From contig CAKTXZ010000023.1 of NCBI GenBank assembly GCA_934632155.1, forward strand, positions 1 through 42,674: DNA of 42,674 nucleotides, in the 5' to 3' direction. Under the pieces are notes generated by a model that saw only the letters and a program-made list of their open reading frames with translations, did no database searches and was not told the DNA's origin. A program made the position numbers and the translations under genes. This document shows positions 6,807 through 16,555 of this stretch, piece after piece. Position 1 is the stretch's first letter. Every line of letters starts with the position of its first letter. The stretch comes from an uncultured Clostridia bacterium (GTDB lineage Bacteria > Bacillota > Clostridia > Christensenellales > Aristaeellaceae).

Positions 6807-9800
6807 TTACGGCTTGGCAAGGAAGGAACGGCTGACCCACACCTGTTCGCCGGTATCGGGGTGGATAATCTTGACCCAGCCGTAGCCGTTATCAGACACG
6901 ACGGTCACGCAGGTGCCGCTCTTAATGCCGTTGCCATAGGTGTTGAGCTTGTCGAAGTTATAGCCGGGGCCGTTGCGGTAGTTCAGCTCGTTGCTGGAAT
7001 TGACCACAGCGATGGAGCCCGCCTCAAAGTATCCCGCCTGCACCTCGCCGATGACCTCGATCATCGCGTCGCCGCTTTCGAGCGCCTTCCGGGAATCCAG
7101 ATAGCGGCTCATGACATAGCCCTCGCCCTTGTCGCTGGATACCTTCACCCAGCCGTTGCCCCGATCCTGAATCACCGTAACGGCCGTGCCTTCGGTCAGC
7201 CAGTCGATGAAGGCGCCGTTGGGCTCGGCGCGCAGGCGCAGGCTCTTGGTGCCGTGAACGTAAACGGTCGCGCCGGCGTTGAAGGAATAGACGGTCGCGC
7301 CGGCGGAGAGCGTCTGCCGCGCCTTGGCGTTGGGAATGTAGCCCACAATGCCCGATTCGGTGCGAATGAGCAGCCATTCCACGTTCTTATTGTCCTCAGC
7401 GGTTACGAGCATGGTAATGGAAACCTTGTCGCCCTGCGAGAGGTAGTCCACCTTCGCGGCGGAGGTGCTGGGCGCGGCGTAGACGTAGGTGCGTTCCTTG
7501 ATGTCGGCAAGGCCGTCATAGTGCGGCGCGTCCGCCCACGTGTCGCCGACCTCCAGGCGCGTGCCCTGCTCCTTGAGGTACTTGGTCTGCACATAGCCCT
7601 TGGTGGACATGTCGCTGGTGCTGACGTACGCCCACGCGCCGCCCTCCGTGGTGCCGTAAACGATCACCTCGGCGTTCCGGGGCAGCCAGGTGAGGAACGT
7701 ATTCGCGGCGACCGCAGGCGCGGAACGCAGCGCGACGTTGTTGGTCTTCTGAACGGTGCAAATCATGGTGCTGCTGCCGGTCACGGAGGAGAGCCTGCTG
7801 CCGCCGAATTCGCGGGCGTTCAGCTCGGGCGCCTGACTGACCATATCGACAACAACAATGTTGAACTTGGCCTCCAGCTCCTCCGCGGCGCAGTAGTAGC
7901 GAATCGAGGCGCCGTCCTCCGCTTCGCTCGGCAGCGAACGGCTGATGGTCACGTTATCCTCGCCGTCGGCGGTAAAGGTAATGGAAGCGCCGGGAATCAC
8001 GGTGGAATTGCCGCCGCTGCTCATGCTGCCCACGAAGCTGAGCACCTTTTCGCTCTCCAGCAGGTGCTTGCCCACAATGCGCACCGCAAAAGCCATTTCC
8101 CGCGTGCGGCCGATCGCGGGGCCGTTCTGGAACAGCAGGTAGAAGATCTTCTCCAGCGGGGTGATTTCGATCTTGAGCACGTCCTTGGTGGTCACGACGG
8201 CGCAATCCGCCGGGCCCTCGGCAAGGCAGACGGCCAGCGAATAGTGTTCCGCGTCCTTCGCGTCGATCTGATCGGAATAAACCTGCCAGCTGATCGAGGT
8301 TTTATAGCCCTTTTCCGCAATGCCGGGCACGGGCAGCTGCCAGCTGTCCACCGGCTTTCCGGTCGCGTTTTCAACCAGCTGCGCCACCAGCGTCATTTCG
8401 CCGTCGGCAATGGGGCGCTTTACGGGAATCGAGGTTTCGATGTTGACGGTCACATCCGCGCCATAGGCCACGGCCGCGTCGGCGGTGATGCTGGTAACGG
8501 AGTAGAGGTAGGGCTCGAATTCGTCGTAGAGCACGTCCCTGTTGCCCTCGAGGAACAGGTTGCCCTTCATCTTGGTCAGATCGCTCTCCACCTCGGAGGG
8601 ATCCTTGCCGTAGAGATGCACGTCGCAGTAATCCAGAATATACTGCATATCGCTGGTGAGGATCGCGTGGCCATTCTCGTGGATAATCATGTTGTTATGA
8701 TCGCCGCAGCCCAGCAGCTCCCACGCCTCCTGCGAGGCGACGTAGGCCAGTGCCTGACCCTCGGTATTGTTCCAGCCCTCGGAGGTCATGCCGGTTACGA
8801 TAATCATATGGCGGTTGGGGTCGGCCACCATTGCCGCCAGCATGTGCTGATCCACGGGAATGGCCTCCACGCCGGGAATCTTCGCAAAATTGCCGCAGAA
8901 CCAGTAGGATTCGCCGCCCTGCAGGTTGCTCAGCGGCTCGTTGGCGGAATCGTTCACCCACTCCTTCGCGCCGCCGACCATCGACAGGTCGTACTTCTTG
9001 CCGGAGTTATTGGTGCGGTAAATCGCCAGACCGCCCGCGCCGGAGCAGGAGGGAATAACGACCTTGATGCGCTTTTCATACGCGCCGGCCACCGCCGCGC
9101 CCTTGCCGTAGCGGGACACGCCGCCCACCAGACTGTATTCCGGGTTGATGTTCAGCTCCGTCGCCGCGCCCGCCTCCAGCGCGTCGATGATCTTGCCTAC
9201 GCCCCACGCCCAGCCCAGCAGGCTGCCGTTCTGGCTCTTATAATCGTCGCCGTAGGGGTACAATTCATAGAAAGCGCCGGTGCGCGCATCGCTGTCGGAG
9301 GCCACGGCCGTCGGGTCGTAGGCCACGCCGGCATAGCCGCGGTTCGCCGCAAAGGTCTGGTTGCTGGAGGGGCCCGTGTACCATTCCATGCCCCAGAAGT
9401 TCATCTTATAGCCGGCGTATTCGATGAAGTAGGGATAGCCGTCCTGCGGCGCGGGGTTGGTCGCGGGATCGGGCAGGGTGAAAAGCACGTCGAAGGTGGC
9501 GGATTTGCCGTTGGCCGCTACCGTGATTTCCAGAATCTTGCCGCCCTTATCCTCGCCGTTCTGGATGTTATCCTTGATGGCGTAGGTGACGGTTTCCTGC
9601 GATTTATCGGGCATATAGCCGTACATGTAATACTGATAGTATTCCATGATTTCTTCCCGGCGCTTCGCCCAGTCCGCCGCCGTTACAACGTCCGAGCCAT
9701 CGTTGAATTTCATCATGTCGGGAATGCCGTTCAGGTCGGGCAGCGCCTCGGCGTTGGGCATGCCGCTGCCGTCGTCCAGCTGCTTGAGCGCTTCGGCGAT

Positions 9801-10628
9801 GGCCCGATAGGCCGCGTCGATCTGCTCCTGCGTGGCGTTGCCGGAGCCGGCGATCGTCTTGCCGTTTGCCAGCGGCTCGTCCACGACCTCAGGGTTCTTG
9901 AAAACGGACAGGTTCCGCCCTTCCACTTCCTCAATGTAATACAGCAGGCCGTAGGGATAGGCGGGCGTCTGATCGTTTTCGCCCTTGCCCTTCAGCCGGA
10001 TTTCACCAAAGAGCGAGGTATTCTGGTACGCGTTGCCGGTCTTGTCAAAGAGCGCGGGCGCGCTTTGACGGCTGCCGCCGGAGCAGACGTTGATCTGCAC
10101 GTCAAAGCCCATCACCGCGTCGTTGGCGGGCGTTCCCTTATTCCACTGGAAGCAGGCCTCCACGATATAGCCGATGACGTTACCCTCCCCATCGTAGCGG
10201 AGGGTGGTCTTGGTGTACCAGCGGGGCGCTTCGCCGTTGTCGACGGAACGCTCGTTGTCATAGTTGACGCGATAATGCACGTCGTCGTCGTTATAGTTAT
10301 TGCTCTTGTTGTTCAATTCGTCCAGAAACAGCTCGATGCTGTCCTGCTGATAAATCGCGCTGGAGGACTTGTCCAGCGTGGTATCGTCCACCACCGCCAG
10401 CAGGTAGAGCGCGTTATCGTCCCACACGGCCTTGAACTGGCCGCTGGTCTCGCCGGAGCCCACGGTATAGGCGGCGGCCTTCCGCCAGATTTCGTCGTCG
10501 GCGTTGCCGTCCACAACGGGCGTGCCGTAAACGGCCTCGGCCTGCGTGAGCGCCTCGTCCTCGGCCAGCGGCGCGGCGGGCAGAAGCGCCAGCAGCAGCG
10601 CCATGAAAATCAACAGTGCCTTTTTCAT
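6807..10628 (-). CDS. Secreted multidomain glucuronoyl esterase (CBM9-like, CE15, SH3b repeats)
   Basis: 1273 aa. A signal peptide (about 1-22, MKKALLIFMALLLALLPAAP) is followed by a CBM9-like carbohydrate-binding domain (about 23-220, starting VYGTPVVDGNADDEIWRKA) and a linker. A CE15 domain spans about 305-690, with the GVSRYGKG nucleophile motif (Ser505) and a likely catalytic His654 in HENGHAI. After a beta-rich region (about 690-930) come about four bacterial SH3 domains to the C-terminus, each with an LR/YR-x-x-P and GWVKV-type core. CE15 enzymes cleave the ester between glucuronoxylan 4-O-methyl-glucuronate and lignin alcohols, so this is probably an outer-surface plant-fibre enzyme held to the wall by the SH3b domains. 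The start is the ATG at 10628. The AraC regulator lies directly upstream on the same strand, and the candidate -10 TACAAT near 10680 has a poor -35, as expected for an activated promoter. No surface anchor of the LPxTG or SLH type is present. Confidence 0.85.
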   Translation of the reverse strand: MKKALLIFMALLLALLPAAPLAEDEALTQAEAVYGTPVVDGNADDEIWRKAAAYTVGSGETSGQFKAVWDDNALYLLAVVDDTTLDKSSSAIYQQDSIELFLDELNNKSNNYNDDDVHYRVNYDNERSVDNGEAPRWYTKTTLRYDGEGNVIGYIVEACFQWNKGTPANDAVMGFDVQINVCSGGSRQSAPALFDKTGNAYQNTSLFGEIRLKGKGENDQTPAYPYGLLYYIEEVEGRNLSVFKNPEVVDEPLANGKTIAGSGNATQEQIDAAYRAIAEALKQLDDGSGMPNAEALPDLNGIPDMMKFNDGSDVVTAADWAKRREEIMEYYQYYMYGYMPDKSQETVTYAIKDNIQNGEDKGGKILEITVAANGKSATFDVLFTLPDPATNPAPQDGYPYFIEYAGYKMNFWGMEWYTGPSSNQTFAANRGYAGVAYDPTAVASDSDARTGAFYELYPYGDDYKSQNGSLLGWAWGVGKIIDALEAGAATELNINPEYSLVGGVSRYGKGAAVAGAYEKRIKVVIPSCSGAGGLAIYRTNNSGKKYDLSMVGGAKEWVNDSANEPLSNLQGGESYWFCGNFAKIPGVEAIPVDQHMLAAMVADPNRHMIIVTGMTSEGWNNTEGQALAYVASQEAWELLGCGDHNNMIIHENGHAILTSDMQYILDYCDVHLYGKDPSEVESDLTKMKGNLFLEGNRDVLYDEFEPYLYSVTSITADAAVAYGADVTVNIETSIPVKRPIADGEMTLVAQLVENATGKPVDSWQLPVPGIAEKGYKTSISWQVYSDQIDAKDAEHYSLAVCLAEGPADCAVVTTKDVLKIEITPLEKIFYLLFQNGPAIGRTREMAFAVRIVGKHLLESEKVLSFVGSMSSGGNSTVIPGASITFTADGEDNVTISRSLPSEAEDGASIRYYCAAEELEAKFNIVVVDMVSQAPELNAREFGGSRLSSVTGSSTMICTVQKTNNVALRSAPAVAANTFLTWLPRNAEVIVYGTTEGGAWAYVSTSDMSTKGYVQTKYLKEQGTRLEVGDTWADAPHYDGLADIKERTYVYAAPSTSAAKVDYLSQGDKVSITMLVTAEDNKNVEWLLIRTESGIVGYIPNAKARQTLSAGATVYSFNAGATVYVHGTKSLRLRAEPNGAFIDWLTEGTAVTVIQDRGNGWVKVSSDKGEGYVMSRYLDSRKALESGDAMIEVIGEVQAGYFEAGSIAVVNSSNELNYRNGPGYNFDKLNTYGNGIKSGTCVTVVSDNGYGWVKIIHPDTGEQVWVSRSFLAKP

Positions 10629-10762
10629 TCCTCGTCTTTCCTTTCTCCCATGAAATATGCACCAAACCATGCTGCATTAATTGTATGCGTTTCATGCCGG
10701 AAAAGGAATGGACGTCCTTACGAATTGTTGTAATTTTTTAAGATATGAAATTTTCTCTGCCG

Positions 10763-11545
10763 TTAAATTTTTTTATTTTTCATAATTGCAGAGGGGCTGT
10801 ACCCCTTGTATCTGGTAAATATTTTGCTGAAGTACGCAACATCTGTAAAGCCGCTCAGGTCGGCGGCCTCCGTAACGTTGCAGATATTATTCATCAAAAG
10901 GTTCTCGGCCTGATTCACGCGAATGGTGTTAATATAGCGCCGCAGCGGAACGCCCATGTTCCGGTGAAACAGCGTGGAAAGGTATTCGGGCGACATCTGC
11001 GCCCGCTGCGCCAATTCGCGCAGCGGCAGCGGCTCGGCGTAATGCTCGGAAATATAGGTAATCAGGCTTCGAATCCGCGCATCGGCATTGGAAAGCGGAT
11101 CCTTGTAGACGACCAGCTCCATCAGCTTGGCGATAATCAGCTCGCAATACGCGCGCGCCATCAGCGCATAGCCCTCCCGCTTCTGAATCCATACCGCGTG
11201 CAGGTCCTGAAACAGGGCGATGATTTCCGGCCGGATGCCGATGTAGGAAACGCTTGGAAAGGGCAGCCGGCCGCCCGCTTCGTCGCCGGGAAGCACAAAA
11301 TTCATGGCATAGATGGCGATGCCCTCGCCCGTCGAGCGGCTGTGGCGAAAGGCGCCCGGCGTCAGGTACAGCAAATCGCCCGCCGAAAGCGGCGTGAGCT
11401 CGCCCTGCGCGTTTTCCAGCAGCGTGCTGCCGCCCACGACGTAGCTCAGGTCGTGAAAATCAATCACCATGGGGTCGAACACCCAATCCCTGCTCGCGCG
11501 GCGAAAGTTAAAGTATTCAAGCTGCGGAAGAATGTTTTTGCACAC
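10763..11545 (-). CDS. AraC-family transcriptional regulator
   Basis: 260 aa. The N-terminal half is a cupin-like sensing domain (GDLLYLTPGAFRHS). Two AraC helix-turn-helix motifs occupy the last 100 residues (PLPLRELAQRAQMSPEYLST and NVTEAADLSGFTDVAYFSKI, ending FTRYKGYSPSAI). The start is put at the GTG at 11545 because AAGGAGAG lies 6 bases upstream; a TTG at 11602 has no ribosome binding site. Its 134-bp separation from the CE15 esterase gene on the same strand makes a sugar-responsive activator of that gene the simplest reading (inference). Confidence 0.88.
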   Translation of the reverse strand: MCKNILPQLEYFNFRRASRDWVFDPMVIDFHDLSYVVGGSTLLENAQGELTPLSAGDLLYLTPGAFRHSRSTGEGIAIYAMNFVLPGDEAGGRLPFPSVSYIGIRPEIIALFQDLHAVWIQKREGYALMARAYCELIIAKLMELVVYKDPLSNADARIRSLITYISEHYAEPLPLRELAQRAQMSPEYLSTLFHRNMGVPLRRYINTIRVNQAENLLMNNICNVTEAADLSGFTDVAYFSKIFTRYKGYSPSAIMKNKKI

Positions 11546-11729
11546 GCGCGTCTCTCCTTGCGGCGGCAAAAGCGTCGCCGAATCGAAAGTATCCTCTCCC
11601 AAGCGCCGCGGCCGGCGCCTCCGCGGTTTTCAGGCAAAATGCGCGATCAACCGATGAATCGGGCGCCCCGTACAGCGCGCCGGAGCATAAAAGGCACGAG
11701 CAAACGAGCCGCTTTTCCCGGAAACAGGT

Positions 11730-12782
11730 TTATTGCTTCCACGGCACAAAATCCTGCACCGCGCCCTGACCGTCCACATAGGGCTTGAGGCGGAATTCCG
11801 TGTCCTTCTGTATTTTTTTCATCACGATCTGCGCGGCCTCGCCCTCCACCAGCACGGGCTGATAATTGTTTTCGGGCGAAGTGCCGCTGATATGAATGGG
11901 CCAAATGGTCATTTGGTGGCCGGTATACACGCCGTCCTCAAAATAGAGGTCGAACTGCGCCACAGCCGACTGAATACAGGAAACGGTTTCGTCCACGCCC
12001 GTGTTGCCGCCAAAGGCGTTGTTGCCCAGCGAATAAATCTGGGTCACGCCGTCCCGAACCGTCACCCCCTGCGGCACATGGGGGTGATTGCCGATAATCA
12101 GGTTTGCGCCGTAACGGCGCAGCGTTTTGCCGTAGCCGTCGTGGATGTTGCCGTGCGTGGGGCTGTATTCCGCGCCGCAGTGCAGCGAAGCCACAATCAC
12201 GGCGCAGCCCTCGTCCTTGAGCTGCCTGAACAGCTTTTCCACATCGGCGGCGTGATCCTTGTGGTAGAGCGGCAGCACGCCCACAAAGCCGATCTTCACG
12301 CCCTTCACCGTCAGGGCGCAGGCATAATCGCCGTATTCGGTAGAGCCGCAATAGGCGACGCCCGCCGCCTTCAGCGCCGCTATGGTGGATCGATGCCCCT
12401 CCTCGCCAAAATCGCTGTAATGGTTATTGGCCAGATTCGCCACCTCAACGCTGCCCGCCCGAAGAATATTGGCGTAGGCCGTCGGGCCGCGGAAGCGCAG
12501 GCGGCTGGTCGAGGCGGGCGCGGTATCGTTCAGCACGCATTCCAGATTGACCAGCGTAATATCGTCCGCGGCAAACAGGGCCTGCAGCTTTTCAAACGGA
12601 TACGCATCGCCGTATTGTTCAATATAGCGCTGGATGGCGTAGTCCTCCTTGCTGACCAGATCATTGCTGCCCAGCATCACATCGCCCGTGCAGGTCAGCT
12701 TGACGATCTGCGTCTCTCCCACCGCCGTCGCCATCATCACAAGCAGCGCCAGCAGCGCCGCCCAGAAACATGCCTTCTTCAT
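11730..12782 (-). CDS. Secreted CapA-family protein
   Basis: 350 aa with a signal peptide (about 1-22, FWAALLALLVMMATAVG) and a CapA/PgsA-type metallophosphatase-like fold. Visible family motifs are CTGDVMLGSND, VNLECVLND, ANLANNHYSDFG, SLHCGAEY and IGNHPHVPQGV, which carry the usual metal-ligand Asp, Asn and His positions. Relatives act in poly-gamma-glutamate capsule synthesis or are secreted proteins of unknown substrate; no pgsB or pgsC genes are present, so capsule synthesis is not supported here. GGGAGG precedes the ATG and a strong promoter lies at 12812-12840. It forms a single-gene unit or may be read on into araC. Confidence 0.88.
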   Translation of the reverse strand: MKKACFWAALLALLVMMATAVGETQIVKLTCTGDVMLGSNDLVSKEDYAIQRYIEQYGDAYPFEKLQALFAADDITLVNLECVLNDTAPASTSRLRFRGPTAYANILRAGSVEVANLANNHYSDFGEEGHRSTIAALKAAGVAYCGSTEYGDYACALTVKGVKIGFVGVLPLYHKDHAADVEKLFRQLKDEGCAVIVASLHCGAEYSPTHGNIHDGYGKTLRRYGANLIIGNHPHVPQGVTVRDGVTQIYSLGNNAFGGNTGVDETVSCIQSAVAQFDLYFEDGVYTGHQMTIWPIHISGTSPENNYQPVLVEGEAAQIVMKKIQKDTEFRLKPYVDGQGAVQDFVPWKQ

Positions 12783-12811
12783 GCCGCAACCTCCCGATTT
12801 TTGCTGGCTTC

Positions 12812-12840
12812 AGTCTATCATGCCGCGCAGCAATTGTCAA
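12812..12840 (-). promoter_or_regulatory. Promoter of the CapA-family gene
   Basis: Minus-strand TTGACA (12840-12835), 17-bp spacer, TAGACT (12817-12812). The -10 lies 30 bp before the ATG. Confidence 0.65.
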
Positions 12841-12881
12841 TTCCGCGCCGCAGTGGGGGCGGCCCTTCAAAATCCGCGGCA

Positions 12882-12919
12882 ATCAGAAACGCCCTGCGGG
12901 CGGTCAGGCGCGCAGGGCG
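12882..12919 (-). terminator. Terminator of the pheS-pheT-isomerase operon
   Basis: CGCCCTGCG (12890-12898) pairs perfectly with CGCAGGGCG (12911-12919); on the minus strand it is followed by TTTCTGATT. In the rest of 12783-13104, apart from the capA promoter, no gene could be supported. Confidence 0.65.
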
Positions 12920-13104
12920 AAGCGAGGAGAATTGATTGAATTCAGCAGTTTTCCTTTTTCCATTCTTTCGGCGGGATCGCCTGAGCCGCGAAACGCATGA
13001 TCGCCGGGCAGCGCCGAACGCGGCGCGCGCTGACGGAAGCCATTCGGGCAACGGCGAAGCGGAAGGTGGGCGAACAGGCGACGCGCTTTGCATTCAACGC
13101 AGCG

Positions 13105-13947
13105 TCAGACAAGCGCTCGGAGCGCCGCGCAGGCCGCGTCGAAGGCCGCGTCGTTGGTGGGGTAGCAGAAGGAGCCGACATTGCTTTCCTCGCCCGCGCG
13201 CTCCAGCGCGTTCAGGCCGGAGAAGACCTTCAGGTGCGGCTCAATGGTCACGGCGTCGCCGCCCCGCGCCCGAAAATCGGCCAGTATTTCCCGCACATGC
13301 CCCACGCCCTGCCCGGCAGGCGCCACGGTGCCGTCGGCAAGCGCGTCCTTGATGTGCAGATAACGAATGCGGTCGCGCAGCAGCGCCCAGGCCTGCAGGG
13401 TATCCTGATGGCACTGAATGAAATTCGCCGGGTCAAAAACGCCCTGCAGCGCGGGCAGCGCGCGCAAAAGCTCGTCGCAGCGCGCCGCGGTGTCGCCGTA
13501 AATTCCTTTTTCGTTTTCGTGGCACAGCGTTACGCCCGCGTCCTGCGCATAACGCAGAAAATCCCCCAGCCGGTCGACAACCTGCCGCGTATAATTCGCC
13601 GGGTTCGCGCCCTGCGGCAGATAGAAGGAAAACAGGCGAATGTTTTCCGCGCCCAGCGCCTCCGCAATTTCCAGCGTGCGACGCAGCTTTTCCAAATGCG
13701 CGGGGGAATCGTCCCGTTCGATATCGATCTTCCCGATGGGCGAGCCGACCGACCAAACGATCAGGCCGTTATCGTTCAGCTTTTTACGAACCTCCCGCGC
13801 CTTGGCCAGCGAAAGATCCGATACGTTCACCTTGTCGACGGTGCGAATTTCAAGGCCGTCCAGACAGTTGCGGCGCATCGCGGCGATTTGACCGTCCACG
13901 GTGGGCGAGGCCTCGTCGGCAAAGGCGAACAAACGCAGCTTGGGCAT
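13105..13947 (-). CDS. Sugar phosphate isomerase/epimerase-like TIM-barrel protein
   Basis: 280 aa of the xylose-isomerase-like TIM-barrel family. Metal-site segments can be seen: NEKGIYGD (Glu), GVFDPANFIQ (Asp), YLHIKDAL (His and Asp) and VTIEPHLK (Glu). Substrate unknown; relatives act on sugars or sugar phosphates. GGGAGGGA precedes the ATG. It starts 32 bp after pheT on the same strand with no terminator between, so it is likely co-transcribed with pheST, though no functional link is obvious. The hairpin at 12882-12919 closes the unit. Confidence 0.85.
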   Translation of the reverse strand: MPKLRLFAFADEASPTVDGQIAAMRRNCLDGLEIRTVDKVNVSDLSLAKAREVRKKLNDNGLIVWSVGSPIGKIDIERDDSPAHLEKLRRTLEIAEALGAENIRLFSFYLPQGANPANYTRQVVDRLGDFLRYAQDAGVTLCHENEKGIYGDTAARCDELLRALPALQGVFDPANFIQCHQDTLQAWALLRDRIRYLHIKDALADGTVAPAGQGVGHVREILADFRARGGDAVTIEPHLKVFSGLNALERAGEESNVGSFCYPTNDAAFDAACAALRALV

Positions 13948-13979
13948 GGCAAGTCCCTCCCTTTCAAGCGCGCAGGCCG

Positions 13980-16373
13980 TCAGGCGCGCAGCACCGCGCC
14001 GAATTTTTCCTTGGCAATCTTGAGCGCCCTGTCCGTCAGACGGGAAATTTCCTCCTCCGTCAGGGTATGGTCAGGCGCGCGCAGCGTCAGCGAGAAGGCG
14101 ACGGACTTATTGCCCAGCCCGATTTGCAGGCCGCGGAACACGTCGAACATGCGGATATCCTCCAGCATCGCGCCGCAGCCGTCGCGCAGCGCGTCCATCA
14201 GCGGGCCGACCTGCTGCCCCTCCTTCATGACCAGCGCCAAATCGCGGTTGACGGCCGGGAAGCGCGCGATGGCGTTCACCTGCGTCATGGGCTGGCGCAG
14301 GGTGAAGAGCACGGGCAGGTTCACCTGCGCCACATACGCCCGGCCGGTCATGTCAAAGCGCTCCGCCGTATCGGGATGCACCTCGCCCAGCTGCGCGATC
14401 ACCTGCCCATCCGCAACGATGGCGGCGCGGCGGCCGGGATGCAGATAGCATTCGTCCGTGGAGGCGATTGCATAGCGAACGCCCATGCGGCGGCAAAGCG
14501 CCTCGACCACGCCGCGCAGGGCGTAGAAGTCCGCGTCCTTGCCGTACATCCCCAGCGCCAGCGCGGGCGATTCGGTGGGCAGGCCCTCCGCCGTGCGGCA
14601 ATGCGCGTCAAACACCGTGCCCATCTCGTAGATGCGGCCGTTCTCATTGCCGTTTTTCATGTTTGTCGCCAGCGTCTTCAGCAGGCCGCACAGCAGCGTC
14701 GTGCGCATGCAGGCCGTATCCTCGCCCAGCGGGTTGCGCACCGTCAGCGGCTGCGCGCGCGGGTCGTCCTGCGGCAAGCCGAGCAGATCGATCGCCCGCT
14801 TCGCAATAAAGGAGAACGTCATGCTCTCATAAAAGCCCATGCCCGTGAGCATTTCGCGCACGCGCTTTTCGTTCAGCGCCTTTTCGTTCAGGCCGCCCAT
14901 GCCGATTTCGCCGCGCAGGCGCGTAATGGGGATGCGGTCGTACCCGGCGTAGCGCAGCACCTCCTCGCAGATATCGGCCTCCTGCTCAATATCCTGCCGG
15001 AAGGCGGGCGCGGTAACGGTCAGCGCGTCGCCGTCCCGCGAAACGGTGAAGCACAGCTTTTCAAGGATGCGCGTCATGTCCTCGGGCGTAATATCCACGC
15101 CCGCGCGGCGCGCCATGCGGCGGCAGCTGACCGTCAGCGTCACGGGCTGAACGGGCTGCGGATACAGGTCGATCACGCCGGAAACAACGTCGCCCGCGTC
15201 CAGCTCGTTCACCATCTGACAGGCGCGGTTGAGTGCGTCCATCACCGTGGCGGGCGAAACGCCGCGCTCAAACCGGCCGGAGGATTCCGTGCGAATGCCC
15301 AGCGCACGGGAGGTCAGGCGGATGGAGGTGCGGTCAAACGCGGCGCATTCGAACAGAATATCCCTCGTGCTTTCCACGATCTCGCTCTCCTCGCCGCCCA
15401 TGATGCCCGCCAGCCCCGTCGGCCCCGTCTCGTCGCAGATCATCAGCGCCGTAGCGGGCAGGTCGTGCTGCTTGCCGTCCAGCGTAGTCAGCCTTTCGCC
15501 CGGCGCAGCCCGGCGCACGATGATGTGGTGATTGCGCATCTTGGCAAGGTCAAACGCATGCATCGGATGGCCGGTTTCCAGCATGATGAAATTGGTGATA
15601 TCCACTATGTTGTTAATCGCGCGCATGCCGGCGGCATGCAGATATTGCCGCAGCCACATCGGCGAGGGCGCGATGCGCACATTCCGCACCACGCGGGCGG
15701 CATAGCGCGGGCAAAGCTCGCTTTCCAGCACGTCGACCTTCGCGTAATCGCGAACGTCGCCGCCCGCCTCGGCCACCCTGATTTCAGGCAGCCGCAGGGG
15801 CGTGTTCATGGCGGCGGCGGTTTCACGCGCCACGCCCCATACGCTCAGGCAGTCGGGGCGATTGGCCAGAATTTCAAAATCAATCACCGTGTCGTTGGCG
15901 AAGAAAATCTGCTTCACATCCGTGCCCAGCGGGTAATCCTCCTGAAAAATCAGCAGCCCCGCGTCGCCGACGGAGGGATAAAGCTCTACCGGCACGCCCA
16001 GCTCGGTGGCGGAGCAGAGCATGCCCTGACTTTCCACGCCGCGCAGCTTGCCTTTTTTAATGGAAACGCCGCCCGGAAGCTTCGCGCCGATCTTGGCCAC
16101 CGGCGCCAGAATCCCTTCCCGAACGTTGGGCGCGCCGCAGACGATCTGCAAAATCTCGTCCTCGCCCACATCCACCGTGCAAACGTGCAAATGGTCGCTG
16201 TTTTCATGGTCGCGGCAGGTCAGCACCCTGCCCACGACGACGTTTTCAATCTCCGCGCCCAGCGCTTCCACGCCCTCCACGCCCGTGCCGGTCATAATCA
16301 TGCGGCTTTCATATTCCGCCGCGCTCATGGGAATATCCGCGTATTGCTTCAACCAATTCATGGAAACCTTCAT
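13980..16373 (-). CDS. pheT: Phenylalanyl-tRNA synthetase beta subunit
   Basis: 797 aa, full length. Domain order fits PheT: N-terminal part, tRNA-binding OB fold (about 40-150), B3/B4 editing domain (about 205-375, with GHPMHAFDLAK), B5 domain (about 400-470), catalytic-like core (about 480-690) and C-terminal anticodon-binding FDX-ACB domain (about 705-797, FPAVNRDLALVM). Works as alpha2beta2 with PheS to charge tRNA-Phe. GGAGGCG precedes the ATG. It follows pheS after an unusually long 182-bp gap that holds GC-rich inverted repeats, but no second promoter or T-box was found. Confidence 0.97.
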   Translation of the reverse strand: MKVSMNWLKQYADIPMSAAEYESRMIMTGTGVEGVEALGAEIENVVVGRVLTCRDHENSDHLHVCTVDVGEDEILQIVCGAPNVREGILAPVAKIGAKLPGGVSIKKGKLRGVESQGMLCSATELGVPVELYPSVGDAGLLIFQEDYPLGTDVKQIFFANDTVIDFEILANRPDCLSVWGVARETAAAMNTPLRLPEIRVAEAGGDVRDYAKVDVLESELCPRYAARVVRNVRIAPSPMWLRQYLHAAGMRAINNIVDITNFIMLETGHPMHAFDLAKMRNHHIIVRRAAPGERLTTLDGKQHDLPATALMICDETGPTGLAGIMGGEESEIVESTRDILFECAAFDRTSIRLTSRALGIRTESSGRFERGVSPATVMDALNRACQMVNELDAGDVVSGVIDLYPQPVQPVTLTVSCRRMARRAGVDITPEDMTRILEKLCFTVSRDGDALTVTAPAFRQDIEQEADICEEVLRYAGYDRIPITRLRGEIGMGGLNEKALNEKRVREMLTGMGFYESMTFSFIAKRAIDLLGLPQDDPRAQPLTVRNPLGEDTACMRTTLLCGLLKTLATNMKNGNENGRIYEMGTVFDAHCRTAEGLPTESPALALGMYGKDADFYALRGVVEALCRRMGVRYAIASTDECYLHPGRRAAIVADGQVIAQLGEVHPDTAERFDMTGRAYVAQVNLPVLFTLRQPMTQVNAIARFPAVNRDLALVMKEGQQVGPLMDALRDGCGAMLEDIRMFDVFRGLQIGLGNKSVAFSLTLRAPDHTLTEEEISRLTDRALKIAKEKFGAVLRA

Positions 16374-16555
16374 GGCTCGCGCCTCCGTGTTCTTTGTTAT
16401 TTTTCAAAGCGGGCCCGGCCCTCTCGCGGCGAAGAACCATCCCCGCCCGCTTCCAAGGCCGCCCTTCCCTTTTCCTTCCGATCGGCTTTTCCGTTTCGGG
16501 CGCGGGGCGTTTCCCCGGCGCGTCCCGACAAAGCCTTTATCCGCGACAGCGCCTA

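Noticed and set aside
6801..10733. A 1310-codon open frame on the plus strand opposite the CE15 gene
   Set aside because: Its translation has no domains or ribosome binding site and is a mirror of the GC-rich minus-strand gene, which has a signal peptide, CE15 motifs and a terminator.
11730..12782. Poly-gamma-glutamate capsule locus
   Set aside because: Only a CapA-type protein is present, with no ligase or membrane partner genes.
12997..14448. Plus-strand gene in the 12.8-13.1 kb gap
   Set aside because: The frame runs on antisense through the isomerase gene, has no ribosome binding site and lacks any domain.
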